In this document: positions 1 through 7,451 of the stretch, piece by piece
Layout: every line of letters begins with the position of its first letter
Numbering within the stretch: the first letter of the stretch is position 1
From: Bauldia litoralis
Lineage (GTDB): Bacteria; Pseudomonadota; Alphaproteobacteria; Rhizobiales; Kaistiaceae
DNA length: 59,744 nucleotides
Assembly (NCBI GenBank): GCA_945882315.1
Contig: CAMCWB010000016.1
Location: forward strand, 1 to 59,744
Direction of reading: 5' to 3'
Position numbers and translations under genes: made by a program
The notes under the pieces: generated by a model
Database searches by the model: none
Told to the model about the DNA's origin: nothing
What the model saw: the letters and a program-made list of their open reading frames with translations, nothing else

Positions 1-52
1 CGTCGATCGCGTCTGGCTGACGCAACTGAATGACGGTGCTATCTCTCGACAT
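1..52 (-). CDS. 5' end of a hypothetical gene, cut by the window edge
   Basis: Only the first 17 codons are present (protein starts MSRDSTVIQLRQPDAID). An AGGAAGGAG ribosome binding site lies just upstream of the ATG at 52. It follows the 26-codon reading frame at 89-169 at short distance on the same strand, so it may be co-transcribed with it. The family cannot be judged from this fragment. Confidence 0.45.
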   Translation of the reverse strand, partial: MSRDSTVIQLRQPDAID

Positions 53-88
53 GGCGTATCGCTCCTTCCTGGAGGTTCTGGCAGGCTC

Positions 89-169
89 TCACCCGCCTCG
101 ATACGCCGCCTCTCTCAAACCGTCGTCACCCAGATTCACGCATAACTCCTTGGTGGCTTCGTCGATCAT
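89..169 (-). CDS. very small hypothetical protein (26 aa)
   Basis: This short frame begins MIDEATKELC and ends AAYRGG. Its ATG overlaps the TGA of the frame at 169-348 (TGATG), a typical translational-coupling arrangement. It is also the in-frame tail of the longer frame 89-535, so it could be the end of that protein rather than a separate gene. No function is recognised. Confidence 0.35.
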   Translation of the reverse strand: MIDEATKELCVNLGDDGLREAAYRGG

Positions 170-535
170 CAGATTCTCTCCGGCTGTAGTGGTGTTCCCG
201 GCACATAGTCCGGCTCCTGGCCCGGCAGGTCGGCGATGCCCGGATCGTCGACCGGGTAGGGCGTCCGCGGCCCCTTGGGGCCGGGCTCGGGCGTTTCGTC
301 GGGATTCGGCCGGACTGGCGGGATGATGGTGTCGGGAGTCCTCGCCATCCCAGCCCCGATGCGCGTCGGCGAGGATGGCGCTCCAGCGCGACCAGTCATG
401 CGACCGGCCGCAGGCGTCGCAGCGTTCGAGCGTTGTCCGCTCCACCGGCAGCGTATTGGCCTGCTCCGGATCAATCAAAAGACCTGTCGGGACCAGCCGC
501 AACGTGGAACTGCACTGGATCAGAACGTCATACAT
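89..535 (-). CDS. hypothetical protein with a CxxC motif; 3' part doubtful
   Basis: The first roughly 65 codons (starting MYDVLIQCSSTLRLVPTG) have the codon bias expected for this genome and contain a CDACGRSH motif, which could bind a metal or form a disulfide. After about position 345 the bias moves into another frame, the one annotated at 169-348. The downstream part of this frame may therefore not be translated, or an indel may have broken one longer gene into two frames. No family is recognised. The start at 535 is the only early ATG; the end at 89 is uncertain. Confidence 0.35.
   Translation of the reverse strand: MYDVLIQCSSTLRLVPTGLLIDPEQANTLPVERTTLERCDACGRSHDWSRWSAILADAHRGWDGEDSRHHHPASPAESRRNARARPQGAADALPGRRSGHRRPAGPGAGLCAGNTTTAGENLMIDEATKELCVNLGDDGLREAAYRGG
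169..348 (-). CDS. small proline-rich hypothetical protein (59 aa)
   Basis: The protein begins MARTPDTIIPPVRPNPDE and is rich in Pro, Gly, Asp and Glu, with no cysteine and no hydrophobic stretch, so it is probably soluble and disordered. The ATG at 348 has a GGGGCTGGG purine-rich stretch just upstream. Third codon positions are mostly G or C in this frame, supporting real coding even though it overlaps the longer frame 89-535. If that frame carries an indel near 345, these residues could instead be the C-terminal half of one fused protein. Function unknown. Confidence 0.5.
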   Translation of the reverse strand: MARTPDTIIPPVRPNPDETPEPGPKGPRTPYPVDDPGIADLPGQEPDYVPGTPLQPERI

Positions 536-692
536 CGCGGGACCTCCGACTAATTGGGCCGGAACGGCGATGCTCGCGCATGACGTTCCGGCCCGTATCC
601 GTTGGGTCAGGACCCGTAGAACGGACCGATGCTAAACGCGTGAGCCGGATATGGGTTCCTTGGCCGGGCGTCTTGTCACGGAAGAACCGGGC

Positions 693-1094
693 CTAGGACA
701 GCCCGACATAGGGGCCGACGATTTCGATATCGATGTTTTCCGGGCCTTTGACGAAGGCAATGAAACGTCCGCCCATGCCGCCGCGGGTCGGCAGCACCGA
801 GAATTCGGCGCCGCGCGCCTTCAGCCATTCGGCCGCCTTCTCGACGTCGTCGACGCGCACGCCGAAATGGTCGAGGCCCTGGACCCGGGTCGGGGCCACC
901 GCATCGGGCGTCTCACCGGGCCGCAGGCCGCGAATGAAGACATGCATGTCGCCGAGCTTGACCACGGCCGCCGGAGCGCCCTTGAAATCGGCGCTGTAGG
1001 AAGCCCGATCCGCGTCGAAGATCTTCTTGAAAAAGGCCACCATCCCGTCGACGTCCTTGCAGACGAGATGGACGTGATCGAACGCGAAATCCAT
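693..1094 (-). CDS. VOC (glyoxalase/bleomycin resistance fold) family protein
   Basis: A 133-residue protein with the two beta-alpha-beta-beta-beta repeats of the vicinal oxygen chelate fold. The first repeat starts FDHVHLVCKDVDGMVAFF, and the second carries GLDHFGVRVDDVEKAAEWL. The His residues in HVHL and LDHFG and a late Glu in the IDIEIVGP segment are plausible metal ligands. Members include glyoxalase I, dioxygenases and epimerases, and the substrate cannot be read from sequence. An in-frame ATG lies further upstream at 1166, but the ATG at 1094 has a good GGAGGAA site, so it is preferred. It stands alone between hypothetical genes. Confidence 0.8.
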   Translation of the reverse strand: MDFAFDHVHLVCKDVDGMVAFFKKIFDADRASYSADFKGAPAAVVKLGDMHVFIRGLRPGETPDAVAPTRVQGLDHFGVRVDDVEKAAEWLKARGAEFSVLPTRGGMGGRFIAFVKGPENIDIEIVGPYVGLS

Positions 1095-1190
1095 TCCAGT
1101 TCCTCCGATGATGGGCTTCTTGCCGTTCGCGCGCAGGCTCCCTGCCGCACACCCATCATTGGACAATTCGCCGGGCCTGGAAAGCCCGGC

Positions 1191-1466
1191 TTAGCCGGCC
1201 GATTTCTCGATATCGCCGCTCTTGCGCCGCTGGTCGGCGTCGGCAGGCTCGTTGGTGTCGGATGGCTCGGTCGCCCGCTCCAGCGCCTTCTCGGTCTCGC
1301 TGACCTGGCTGAGGCGCGGATCGGCGTCGAGCATTGCCCCGGCGCCGGCCGCCGGCATGGCCGGGCTGAGCAACTCGCCGGCCGCGTGCTTGCGCGATTC
1401 CGGCGTGTCGCCGCGCCGGTCGTTCTCGCTCTCGGGGTTTTTGGCAGTCTTGCGGCTGGCGTCCAT
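1191..1466 (-). CDS. small hydrophilic hypothetical protein
   Basis: About 91 residues, very rich in Ala, Glu, Asp, Lys and Arg, with no hydrophobic segment, so probably a soluble disordered protein. Two ATGs lie 9 bases apart. The downstream one at 1466 is preferred because CGGAG sits about 9 bases before it, whereas the same CGGAG abuts the upstream ATG at 1475. No family recognised. Confidence 0.5.
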   Translation of the reverse strand: MDASRKTAKNPESENDRRGDTPESRKHAAGELLSPAMPAAGAGAMLDADPRLSQVSETEKALERATEPSDTNEPADADQRRKSGDIEKSAG

Positions 1467-1573
1467 GACCGTCATCTCCGTTCAAACTGCACGATGAACG
1501 GACGGGCGGAGGCGCGGTTCCGCCGAGGCGCAAATATGACGGTGGTCAGAGCAATGGCAGGAAAGAACGGTGC

Positions 1574-1837
1574 CTAGCGAGCCGACGACGAAGCCGTCTT
1601 GAGCTTTCGCAGGATGCCGAGCGAGGCGACCGAGCCGAGGGCGGCGAGGATAACGGCGCCCATCAGGCCGCCGCCGAAGGAAAGCCCGACACTCGGCAGA
1701 ATGTAGCCGATGAAGAGCGCCCCCGAAATGCCGATGGCGACGTCGCCGACGATGCCGAAGCTGCCCTGCGTCACGAAGAGGCTGGCGAGCGTGCCGGCGA
1801 CAAGGCCGATGACGGAGACGGCGACGAAATAGTCCAT
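1574..1837 (-). CDS. GlsB/YeaQ/YmgE-type small membrane protein
   Basis: An 87-residue, strongly hydrophobic protein with three predicted membrane segments (about residues 4-22, 28-50 and 54-76) and a glycine-rich GLSFGGGLMGA stretch near the last helix. This layout fits the transglycosylase-associated (GlsB/YeaQ/YmgE) family, small inner-membrane proteins often induced by envelope or acid stress. The exact role is not known, and no enzymatic residues are visible. It is monocistronic, between a hypothetical gene and the L,D-transpeptidase gene. Confidence 0.75.
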   Translation of the reverse strand: MDYFVAVSVIGLVAGTLASLFVTQGSFGIVGDVAIGISGALFIGYILPSVGLSFGGGLMGAVILAALGSVASLGILRKLKTASSSAR

Positions 1838-1970
1838 GACGGGGCCTCCGCGTCTGATGAAGCGCGTGAAGTCACCCGCCTGCGAACGGCTTACAGAAAT
1901 GCGATTCGTGCGGCAGCATTTTGACGCCGGTTGCGACGCTTGGTCCCCGGATCAGCCCGGATCAGGCAGA

Positions 1971-2495
1971 TCAGTTGGTGACGACGACCGGCGTGCCGAC
2001 GCCGACCCGGCGATAGAGGCTGAGGACGTCGCTGTTGTACATCCGGATGCAGCCATAGGAGACGAAGCCGCCGACCGAGCCCGGCCGGTTGGTGCCGTGG
2101 ATCGCATATTGGCCGTGGGCGAGGAGAAGGGCGGCGGCGCCGAGCGGGTTGTTGGGCCGTCCGCCGGCGATATAGTCGGGCAGGCTCGGAATGTCGCGTT
2201 TGACCTCCCGCGGCGGCGCGAAGGCCGGCTTCAGCATCTTGCGCACGATGCGGCTGCGGCCGGACCATTGTTTGCCGGGCTTGCCGACACCGACCGTGTA
2301 GCGGATCGCCTGGCCCTTGCCGATGACGAGATAGAGCCGCCTTTCACCGGTCCGCACGACGACCGTGCCGGCGCGCTCCTTGCCGGCATAGGCGACGACC
2401 TCTTCCGCCCGCGAAGGGCTGGCGAGGACGAGCGATGAGGCGATCAGGGCCGCGGCGAGCGCGGCCCCGTATAGGCGACGGCATAAGGGACGCAT
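1971..2495 (-). CDS. L,D-transpeptidase (YkuD domain)
   Basis: A 174-residue exported protein. Residues 1-30 form a signal peptide with a basic start, hydrophobic core and an AxA-like end (SPSRA). The YkuD domain follows from about residue 45, with the catalytic signature HGTNRPGSVGGFVSYGCIRM near the C-terminus. The nucleophile is Cys149, with the conserved His in HGT and Arg after the Cys. Such enzymes make 3-3 peptidoglycan cross-links or attach proteins to peptidoglycan in the periplasm, and 3-3 links are abundant in Hyphomicrobiales. There is no LysM or other binding domain, so this is the short form of the family. No operon partner is evident. Confidence 0.88.
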   Translation of the reverse strand: MRPLCRRLYGAALAAALIASSLVLASPSRAEEVVAYAGKERAGTVVVRTGERRLYLVIGKGQAIRYTVGVGKPGKQWSGRSRIVRKMLKPAFAPPREVKRDIPSLPDYIAGGRPNNPLGAAALLLAHGQYAIHGTNRPGSVGGFVSYGCIRMYNSDVLSLYRRVGVGTPVVVTN

Positions 2496-2562
2496 GACCA
2501 GAACCTTTTGGACGCGTCACTATGCCGGAGAAGCGTTTAAGGCCCGTAAAGCGCCTGTATCC

Positions 2563-2883
2563 TCAGCCTTCGACATGGCCGCAGGTGTAGCGGACCGTGA
2601 CCATCTGATTGCCGGGCAGGTGGTTGGTGGTCACCGACGGACCGAAATTCCAGTAGGCGCTGGTCGTGCAGTTGGCGTTGCCGGCCTGCGTCAGGGCGAC
2701 GCCCTTCTGCGCCATCGGCACCGTCTTCTTGCATTTCAGGATCCAGCTCTTCTTCTGCTCCGTCTGGAAGCCGGAGGTACAGGTCGGGTCGGCCGCGGCG
2801 GCGGCTTCGGTCAGGGCCAGAAGGGCGATGGCGGAGGTTGCGGCGGTCAGCGCCAGTCCGGCGAGGGTCAGGGGCGTGCTCAT
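2563..2883 (-). CDS. small secreted Cys-containing hypothetical protein
   Basis: A 106-residue protein. Residues 1-31 are an obvious signal peptide (hydrophobic core, then TEAAAAA). The mature part has four cysteines (CTSGF, LKCKK, ANCTT, YTCGH), enough for two disulfides in the periplasm. The start at 2883 has a good GGAAGGAA site about 6 bases upstream, so the longer in-frame extension is rejected. No family recognised. The gene upstream on the other strand (3007) is divergent. Confidence 0.6.
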   Translation of the reverse strand: MSTPLTLAGLALTAATSAIALLALTEAAAAADPTCTSGFQTEQKKSWILKCKKTVPMAQKGVALTQAGNANCTTSAYWNFGPSVTTNHLPGNQMVTVRYTCGHVEG

Positions 2884-3006
2884 GATCGGGTTCCTTCCGT
2901 TCGAGCTCCGGAGCGCGCCTCGCTTCGCCTCCGTTGCGCCTTTATCGAATCCGGCGCATGAACTGAACCTAAACGTCAGCGTCGGACAAAAGCGCTGTCC
3001 AAGAGG

Positions 3007-3555
3007 ATGTCGATGGCTCTTTTTTCGCGGTCCGGGAAAGGCAACCCGCCGCCGCCGGCGGAAGATGAGCCGTTCTGGCGCCGGAAGACTCTCGGCGAGA
3101 TGAGCGGCCCGGAATGGGAGTCGCTCTGCGACGGCTGCGGCCGCTGCTGCCTCAACAAGCTCGAGGACATGGAGACTGGCGCGATCGCCTGGACCTATGT
3201 CGCCTGCAAGCTTCTCGACGGCGCCACCTGCCGCTGCAAGGACTACCCGAACCGCCAGAAGAAGGTGCCGGACTGCATCGCGCTGACGCCGGAGGTCGTG
3301 CCCGAGCTGAAATGGCTGCCGCCGACCTGCGGCTACCGGCTCGTCGCCGAGGGCCGCGACCTCTACTGGTGGCATCCGCTCCTGTCCGGCGATCCCGCCA
3401 CCGTGCATGACGCCGGCATTTCGGTCTCCGGCCGCACCATCCCGGAAAAGGGCATCGGGCTCGATGAGCTCGAGAATTTCGTCGTCGCCTGGCCGGGCGA
3501 GAAGCCGGGCCGGCGCATCGCAGCGGCGCTGAAGCGCTCGCGGGCCCGCAAATGA
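3007..3555 (+). CDS. YcgN-type cysteine cluster protein (UPF0260)
   Basis: A 182-residue cytoplasmic protein with the family's Cys cluster: [14 protein letters not shown] (about residues 42-55), then ACKLLDG, CRCKDY, PDCIAL and TCGYR. The CxxCxxCC spacing suggests a zinc or iron-sulfur site, as in the wider zinc/iron-chelating YkgJ-like group. Cellular function is not established for the family. Its TGA overlaps the ATG of the SelW-type gene by four bases (ATGA), so the two are probably translated together. The pairing of two Cys-motif proteins hints at a shared metal or redox role, which is inference. Confidence 0.8.
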   Translation: MSMALFSRSGKGNPPPPAEDEPFWRRKTLGEMSGPEWESLCDGCGRCCLNKLEDMETGAIAWTYVACKLLDGATCRCKDYPNRQKKVPDCIALTPEVVPELKWLPPTCGYRLVAEGRDLYWWHPLLSGDPATVHDAGISVSGRTIPEKGIGLDELENFVVAWPGEKPGRRIAAALKRSRARK

Positions 3556-3836
3556 GCCTGCCGCTGGTCGAGATCGAATACTGCCGGCAATGCCGCTGGC
3601 TGCTCCGTGCCGCCTGGATGGCGCAGGAGCTTCTGTCGACCTTCGAGGAGGAGATCGCCGGCGTGACGCTACGCTCCGGCACCGGCGGCGTTTTCAGGGT
3701 CAGCGTCGATGGCGCGACCGTCTGGTCAAGGGCGGAGGAGGGCCGCTTCCCCGATATTGTCGAGTTGAAGCAAAGGCTTCGCGACCATGTCGCCCCGGAG
3801 CGCGATCTCGGGCATATAGACCGGCGCAAAAGCTGA
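3552..3836 (+). CDS. SelT/SelW/SelH (Rdx) family protein, Cys form
   Basis: A 94-residue thioredoxin-like protein with the Rdx-type redox motif at the first strand-helix turn (EYCRQCRW, Cys11 and Cys14). In animal selenoproteins of this family the second position is selenocysteine; here both are Cys. The later [16 protein letters not shown] strand and the [13 protein letters not shown] helix are also typical. Proposed roles are thiol redox reactions with unknown partners. It overlaps the end of the preceding YcgN-type gene and is likely part of the same two-gene operon. Confidence 0.8.
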   Translation: MSLPLVEIEYCRQCRWLLRAAWMAQELLSTFEEEIAGVTLRSGTGGVFRVSVDGATVWSRAEEGRFPDIVELKQRLRDHVAPERDLGHIDRRKS

Positions 3837-4016
3837 CGGGATCGTCGGTCGGCGATTGCCTCTTTATCGTCATTTATCCGACGATCTGCCGACAGATTCA
3901 TAAGGCAAGACGCGATTGGGGAATTCCGGTCCAGGTGGCGATGCGGGCGCAAGGATCGGGATTTGCCGCCATCGAAGGGGTCATTCGGATGGCGGCTTCC
4001 AGAAACGAGGGACGTT

Positions 4017-4562
4017 ATGAAGACGATGATTGCGCCGCTCGCCGCGCTCGCTCTTTTCGGGCTCGCCGGGAGCGCTTCGGCGGCCTCGCCCGCCTATTGC
4101 GCTCTATACGCCAAGGAATATGCCCGCCAGGCCACCGCCGACAGCCAGGGGAGCCTCTCGCCGACGCATGTCCACGACCGCGCCTATTCCAAATGCCTGA
4201 ACATGGATGACGAACCGCCGCTGCCCTCCGCCTATGTCGATCCCCAGCAGGACGGCATCGGCGGTCCCTTCGTCGAGGAGGGCGATGGCAGCGGAACGCC
4301 CGACGTGACAACCGACGTGACCATGCAGCAGGATGTCGTCCTGGAGCCCGAGGACGGCGCGGAGCCGATCGAACAGACCGCGTCGATCGAGGCCGCGCAA
4401 CCGGCCCGGTCGAAGCGCAGCGGCGCCCGCAGCGGCAGCGGTTTTACCCCCGGTTCCGCCGAGTGGAAGAACTGGTGCCAGGAACATTTTCCCAACAGTT
4501 TCGATCCCGAGACCGGGACGATCGTGCCGAGCGCGACGGGGAAGCGCACCGCCTGCAAGTGA
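4017..4562 (+). CDS. secreted hypothetical protein
   Basis: A 181-residue protein with a clear signal peptide (MKTMIAPLAALALFGLAGSA followed by SAAS). The mature part has an N-terminal Cys-containing segment (PAYCALYAKEYARQ and AYSKCLNMDD), an acidic low-complexity middle and a C-terminal NWCQEHFPNSFDPETG segment ending in TACK. Four cysteines could form two disulfides. The C-terminal segment resembles short motifs repeated in many small secreted proteins of Hyphomicrobiales, but no named domain can be assigned. The ATG at 4017 is chosen because the signal peptide starts there. Confidence 0.6.
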   Translation: MKTMIAPLAALALFGLAGSASAASPAYCALYAKEYARQATADSQGSLSPTHVHDRAYSKCLNMDDEPPLPSAYVDPQQDGIGGPFVEEGDGSGTPDVTTDVTMQQDVVLEPEDGAEPIEQTASIEAAQPARSKRSGARSGSGFTPGSAEWKNWCQEHFPNSFDPETGTIVPSATGKRTACK

Positions 4563-4605
4563 TTGCGGGGGCGAGGGGCGGGTTCTCGACCGCCCTTCAT
4601 CCTGC

Positions 4606-5442
4606 CTAGCCGTTGGCGGACATCGCCACCGCGAACCACAGCAGATAAAGGCTCGTCGCAGCCGTTGCGTAGAGGCCGAGCGCGATGCGATGGCCGTGGA
4701 GTTCGAGGCAGGCGTCGAAGCGCGGCCGGCCGTGATTCATCAGCATCAGCGTATGCGCGGCAAAGCCCGTGAAGGCGATGCAGAAGATCACGATCGCGAA
4801 TTTGAAGGAGTCGTGGTCGGCCGGCCAAAGGCCCGTGAAGATCTGCGCAGCGAAATAATAGAGGCTGGCGGCGGCAAGCCCACCCGCCGGCACCAGCAGC
4901 GCGGCGGCGAGCCGGCATTCGAGCATCCGGTAGAGGAACAGGCTCCAGCGCGTGCAGGCGGCAATGGTCGTGGCGAGCAGGACCCAGGTGAAGGCGTCGG
5001 CGAGCGGCTCGAGGCCGATGGCGAGCAGCAGCGGCTTGATCGACAGCCAGCCGGTGCCGACGCCGATCCCGTAGCCGAAGATGCCGATCGCCACCGCCAG
5101 CTTCTGCAGCCGCTGGAACGCCTCTTCCCGACCGCTATCGCTGGTAGCGGTCGGCGTCGAGATGAACATCATCGCGGTGCCGGTGAAGACGATATAGGCG
5201 ATCAGCAGCATACCGACGACGGTGTAGAAAGCCTGCGTCTGGCGGGTGACGCTGACGCCCGCGACGAAGATCGCCGAGGCGACGCTGAAGGCGGCAAGCG
5301 GCCCCATCACCGTCGTGTAGGGCATGGCGAGCGAGCGCGGCTCCCAGAGCGGCGCCACCGCGACCCGGTTCTTCTCCCAGCCGGCGAAGACGATGCCGGC
5401 CGACACCAGGGGCAGGAAAATCAGAAGTCCGACGACCCACAT
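4606..5442 (-). CDS. polytopic membrane protein of unknown function
   Basis: A 278-residue protein with about seven or eight hydrophobic helices (near residues 3-21, 46-66, 72-95, 115-135, 145-165, 180-205, 218-238 and 255-275). Loops are short. A conserved-looking HTLMLMNHGRPRFDACLELHGHR region before the last helix contains His residues but no recognised catalytic motif. No transporter or enzyme family is identified. It stands alone, convergent with the secreted hypothetical gene ending at 4562. Confidence 0.55.
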   Translation of the reverse strand: MWVVGLLIFLPLVSAGIVFAGWEKNRVAVAPLWEPRSLAMPYTTVMGPLAAFSVASAIFVAGVSVTRQTQAFYTVVGMLLIAYIVFTGTAMMFISTPTATSDSGREEAFQRLQKLAVAIGIFGYGIGVGTGWLSIKPLLLAIGLEPLADAFTWVLLATTIAACTRWSLFLYRMLECRLAAALLVPAGGLAAASLYYFAAQIFTGLWPADHDSFKFAIVIFCIAFTGFAAHTLMLMNHGRPRFDACLELHGHRIALGLYATAATSLYLLWFAVAMSANG

Positions 5443-5493
5443 CGCAAAAGCTCTCCCGGCGCGGAGGCCGTCAGCGAATCTCTGCGGGAAGGA

Positions 5494-5733
5494 TCAGGTC
5501 AGCGCCGAGCGGCACTTCGGGCATTTGCGGGTCTTGCCCGGCGCGAAGCCGGCGATCCCGGCATGGCCGCAGGTTCCGCAGGCGAAAGACGTCGGCTCGA
5601 CGGTCGGCATCTGCTTGACGGCGCCGCCCTTCGCCAGGAAGGCGGCGACGATGTCCTCGGCCTCGGTCCGGCGATCGGCCTTGCTCGGCTGGCCTTCCTT
5701 CGGCAGCGGCTTCCTGAAACGACCCTCGGGCAT
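5494..5733 (-). CDS. small zinc-ribbon protein
   Basis: A 79-residue protein with a C-terminal zinc ribbon made of CGTCGH and CPKC knuckles about 15 residues apart. The N-terminal 45 residues are basic and probably form a helix (RTEAEDIVAAFLAKGG). Such proteins may bind nucleic acid or protein partners; the role here is unknown. The ATG at 5733 has an AGGAGAGG site, which rules out the longer in-frame start at 5778. Confidence 0.6.
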   Translation of the reverse strand: MPEGRFRKPLPKEGQPSKADRRTEAEDIVAAFLAKGGAVKQMPTVEPTSFACGTCGHAGIAGFAPGKTRKCPKCRSALT

Positions 5734-5819
5734 GCGTATCCTCTCCTGATCGGCGTCGATGCTCAGCGACGCCGCCACTCTATCCCTTTCCCTTGCGTCA
5801 TTTGCAAGGCGGATTGGGG

Positions 5820-6107
5820 CTAAGCAGCGTTGGCCGGGCGCACGCGACGCAGGATTTCCTCGCCCTTTTCCCGTTCGACGATTGCGATGTCGTATTGACC
5901 CTGAAGGTCGAGCCAGAACTGCGCGCTATTGCCGAAATAGCGACCGAGGCGGACGGCAGTATCCGCGCTGATCGCTCGACGCCCGTTGATGATGTCCGTG
6001 ATCCGGCCCGAGGGAACCCCGAGGTCGAGCGCCAGACGATTCCCGCTCAACGCCCGCGAAGCGAGTTCGCGCTTCAGGAACCTGCCGGGATGAGAAAGAG
6101 GGGCCAT
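5820..6107 (-). CDS. higA: HigA-type antitoxin
   Basis: A 95-residue helix-turn-helix protein of the HigA addiction-module type. It starts with the family's PGRFLKRELASRALSGN segment, followed by the XRE-like HTH (LALDLGVPSGRITDIINGRR) and the RLGRYFGNSAQFWLDLQ helix. It should neutralise the adjacent HigB-like toxin and repress the operon. The gene lies three bases downstream of the toxin gene on the same strand, the reversed toxin-first order usual for higBA. Confidence 0.88.
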   Translation of the reverse strand: MAPLSHPGRFLKRELASRALSGNRLALDLGVPSGRITDIINGRRAISADTAVRLGRYFGNSAQFWLDLQGQYDIAIVEREKGEEILRRVRPANAA

Positions 6108-6110
6108 GGC

Positions 6111-6398
6111 CTATCCCTTATGATAATCCACGATCTCGACGTTGAACGCGTCGCCGTCGCGGAACTCGAAACAAATTCGCCAGCGGCCGTTGACCATCAT
6201 CGACCACTGGTTTTTCCGGTCGCCTTTGAGCTTGTGAAGCCCGACGCTCTTAAGCGGGCTCAGATCCTGCAGCGACTTCGCCACATTCAAAGCAAGCAGC
6301 AGGTCGATCGCCGCTTCCAGATCCAGCCCGCGAAACTGGTTCAGCGTTTCGCCTTCCCAGATTTTTCGGCTCGACGCATTGTGCCACGAGCGGATCAT
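6111..6398 (-). CDS. higB: HigB/RelE-type toxin
   Basis: A 95-residue RelE-superfamily protein, probably a ribosome-dependent mRNA endonuclease. Visible family traits are the LHKLKGDRKNQWSMMVNGRW block, then RICFEFRDGDAFNVEIVDYH, with the conserved basic residues (Lys, Arg) on the central strands and the terminal YH. It is directly upstream of the antitoxin gene. A short AT-rich stretch upstream (6400-6430) is a plausible autoregulated promoter region. Confidence 0.88.
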   Translation of the reverse strand: MIRSWHNASSRKIWEGETLNQFRGLDLEAAIDLLLALNVAKSLQDLSPLKSVGLHKLKGDRKNQWSMMVNGRWRICFEFRDGDAFNVEIVDYHKG

Positions 6399-6434
6399 GG
6401 CAAAAACATACTACGCGATACGTACAATAGCAAT

Positions 6435-6803
6435 CTAACGGTGACCGAAGAGAGCGGCAACCGCCACCACCAGCCAGCCGGCGATGATCGCCGTGCCGCC
6501 GAAGGGCGCCGACATCGGGAAAAGCCCGCCGCCGAGGAAATGCCGAGCCGCGAGATCGGCCGAGAAAAGGCACGCGCCGACGGCGATGATTATCGCGCCG
6601 GCGCGCAGCACGCGGCCCTGTACCGACGAGAGCCCGAAGGCGAGAAGGGCAGGGGCATGGCTGAGCGCGATCAGCGCCAGCGCCCCCAGCACCCGCGTAT
6701 CCCCGGCATGGCTGGCGCCGGCCTCCGCCGCGACTCCGGCGGCGCCGAGTATTCCGGCGAGGAAAATGGCGAGGCGGCTGAACCAGTCGGCATTGGCTTG
6801 CAT
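6435..6803 (-). CDS. DUF423 family membrane protein
   Basis: A 122-residue protein with four membrane helices (about 8-26, 37-57, 66-84 and 100-118). The LFPMSAPFGGTAIIAGWLVV segment near the last two helices is the family hallmark, together with ALALIALSHAPALL. DUF423 proteins are small inner-membrane proteins without an established function. The start at 6803 is the first ATG giving a normal-length protein; the in-frame extension upstream lacks membrane or domain character. Confidence 0.75.
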   Translation of the reverse strand: MQANADWFSRLAIFLAGILGAAGVAAEAGASHAGDTRVLGALALIALSHAPALLAFGLSSVQGRVLRAGAIIIAVGACLFSADLAARHFLGGGLFPMSAPFGGTAIIAGWLVVAVAALFGHR

Positions 6804-7128
6804 CCGTCGACGATGCGCCGCGGAACCGGCCGGCGCAATCGTGTCGAAATGACGCGACCGATGATCGACGATGGTCCGGTCATCTACCCCCGCCGCCGCC
6901 TGCCGTCCCCTCGGTGTCGTCCCGTGCGCGATGCAGCATGAAATGCTGCTTTGCAGACACGGGACCTCGGCCCGACCATGAGATCCGGCCGAGAGCGGTG
7001 GGCCTTGAACGCCCTTGCCAACCTCCGCCAAAGCTCTGTTAGGATCGCGCCCGGCATGGCCGGGGCTGGGAAACTGCCGGTGAGCCCATTCAGGACCTAT
7101 TCATCTGGGCTCCCGTATTTCAGCCACC
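6804..7128. other. intergenic region with a short hairpin and a possible promoter
   Basis: No gene is supported here. A 7-bp inverted repeat (GCAGCAT, 3-base loop, ATGCTGC) lies at 6933-6949. A weak promoter-like pair reading toward the PepSY-like gene is TTGCCA at 7015-7020 and TAGGAT at 7040-7045, but the 19-base spacer is longer than ideal. The region separates the divergent DUF423 and FeuN-like genes. Confidence 0.3.
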
Positions 7129-7437
7129 ATGATTACGAATTCACTCAAGGCGCTCGTCCTCGGCCTGGCTCTCCTCCTCACCGGAGTGACCGGCAACGGC
7201 CCCGATCGCGCCGTCGCCCAGGGCTGCCTGTCGCAGGGCGATGCCCGCGCCGCCGTCCAGAACGGCCAGGCGGCGCCTTTCTCGGCTTTTTCCGGCGGTC
7301 TCCGTTCGCAGGGGCAGATCGTGTCGTCCTGCCTTGCCGGCGGTGGCGGCGGCTATGTCTATGTCGTCCAGCTCGTCCTTCAGAACGGTCAGGTGGCCCG
7401 CGTCGTGCTCGACGCTCTAACCGGCCAGCAGCGCTAA
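7129..7437 (+). CDS. small exported PepSY-like protein, FeuN-like
   Basis: A 102-residue protein with a signal peptide (residues 1-31, ending AVAQG) and a mature C-terminal strand pair (YVYVVQLVLQNGQVARVVL then DALTGQQR) that resembles the PepSY repeat. Two cysteines (GCLSQG and SSCLAG) may form a disulfide. It sits 14 bases upstream of the response-regulator gene. In Sinorhizobium a small periplasmic inhibitor, FeuN, is encoded upstream of feuP-feuQ and restrains the FeuQ kinase; position, size and export signal all fit. The link is by context and general resemblance, not by residue-level proof. Confidence 0.65.
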   Translation: MITNSLKALVLGLALLLTGVTGNGPDRAVAQGCLSQGDARAAVQNGQAAPFSAFSGGLRSQGQIVSSCLAGGGGGYVYVVQLVLQNGQVARVVLDALTGQQR

Positions 7438-7451
7438 AAACGGAGATCAAC

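Noticed and set aside
3007-3836. Selenocysteine in the SelW-type protein
   Set aside because: Both positions of its redox motif are ordinary Cys codons; there is no in-frame TGA.
5820-6941. Long open frames opposite or out of frame to known genes, such as this 382-codon plus-strand frame across higBA and DUF423
   Set aside because: High GC content produces long antisense frames throughout the window; this one has no domain, no ribosome site and contradicts well-supported genes on the other strand.
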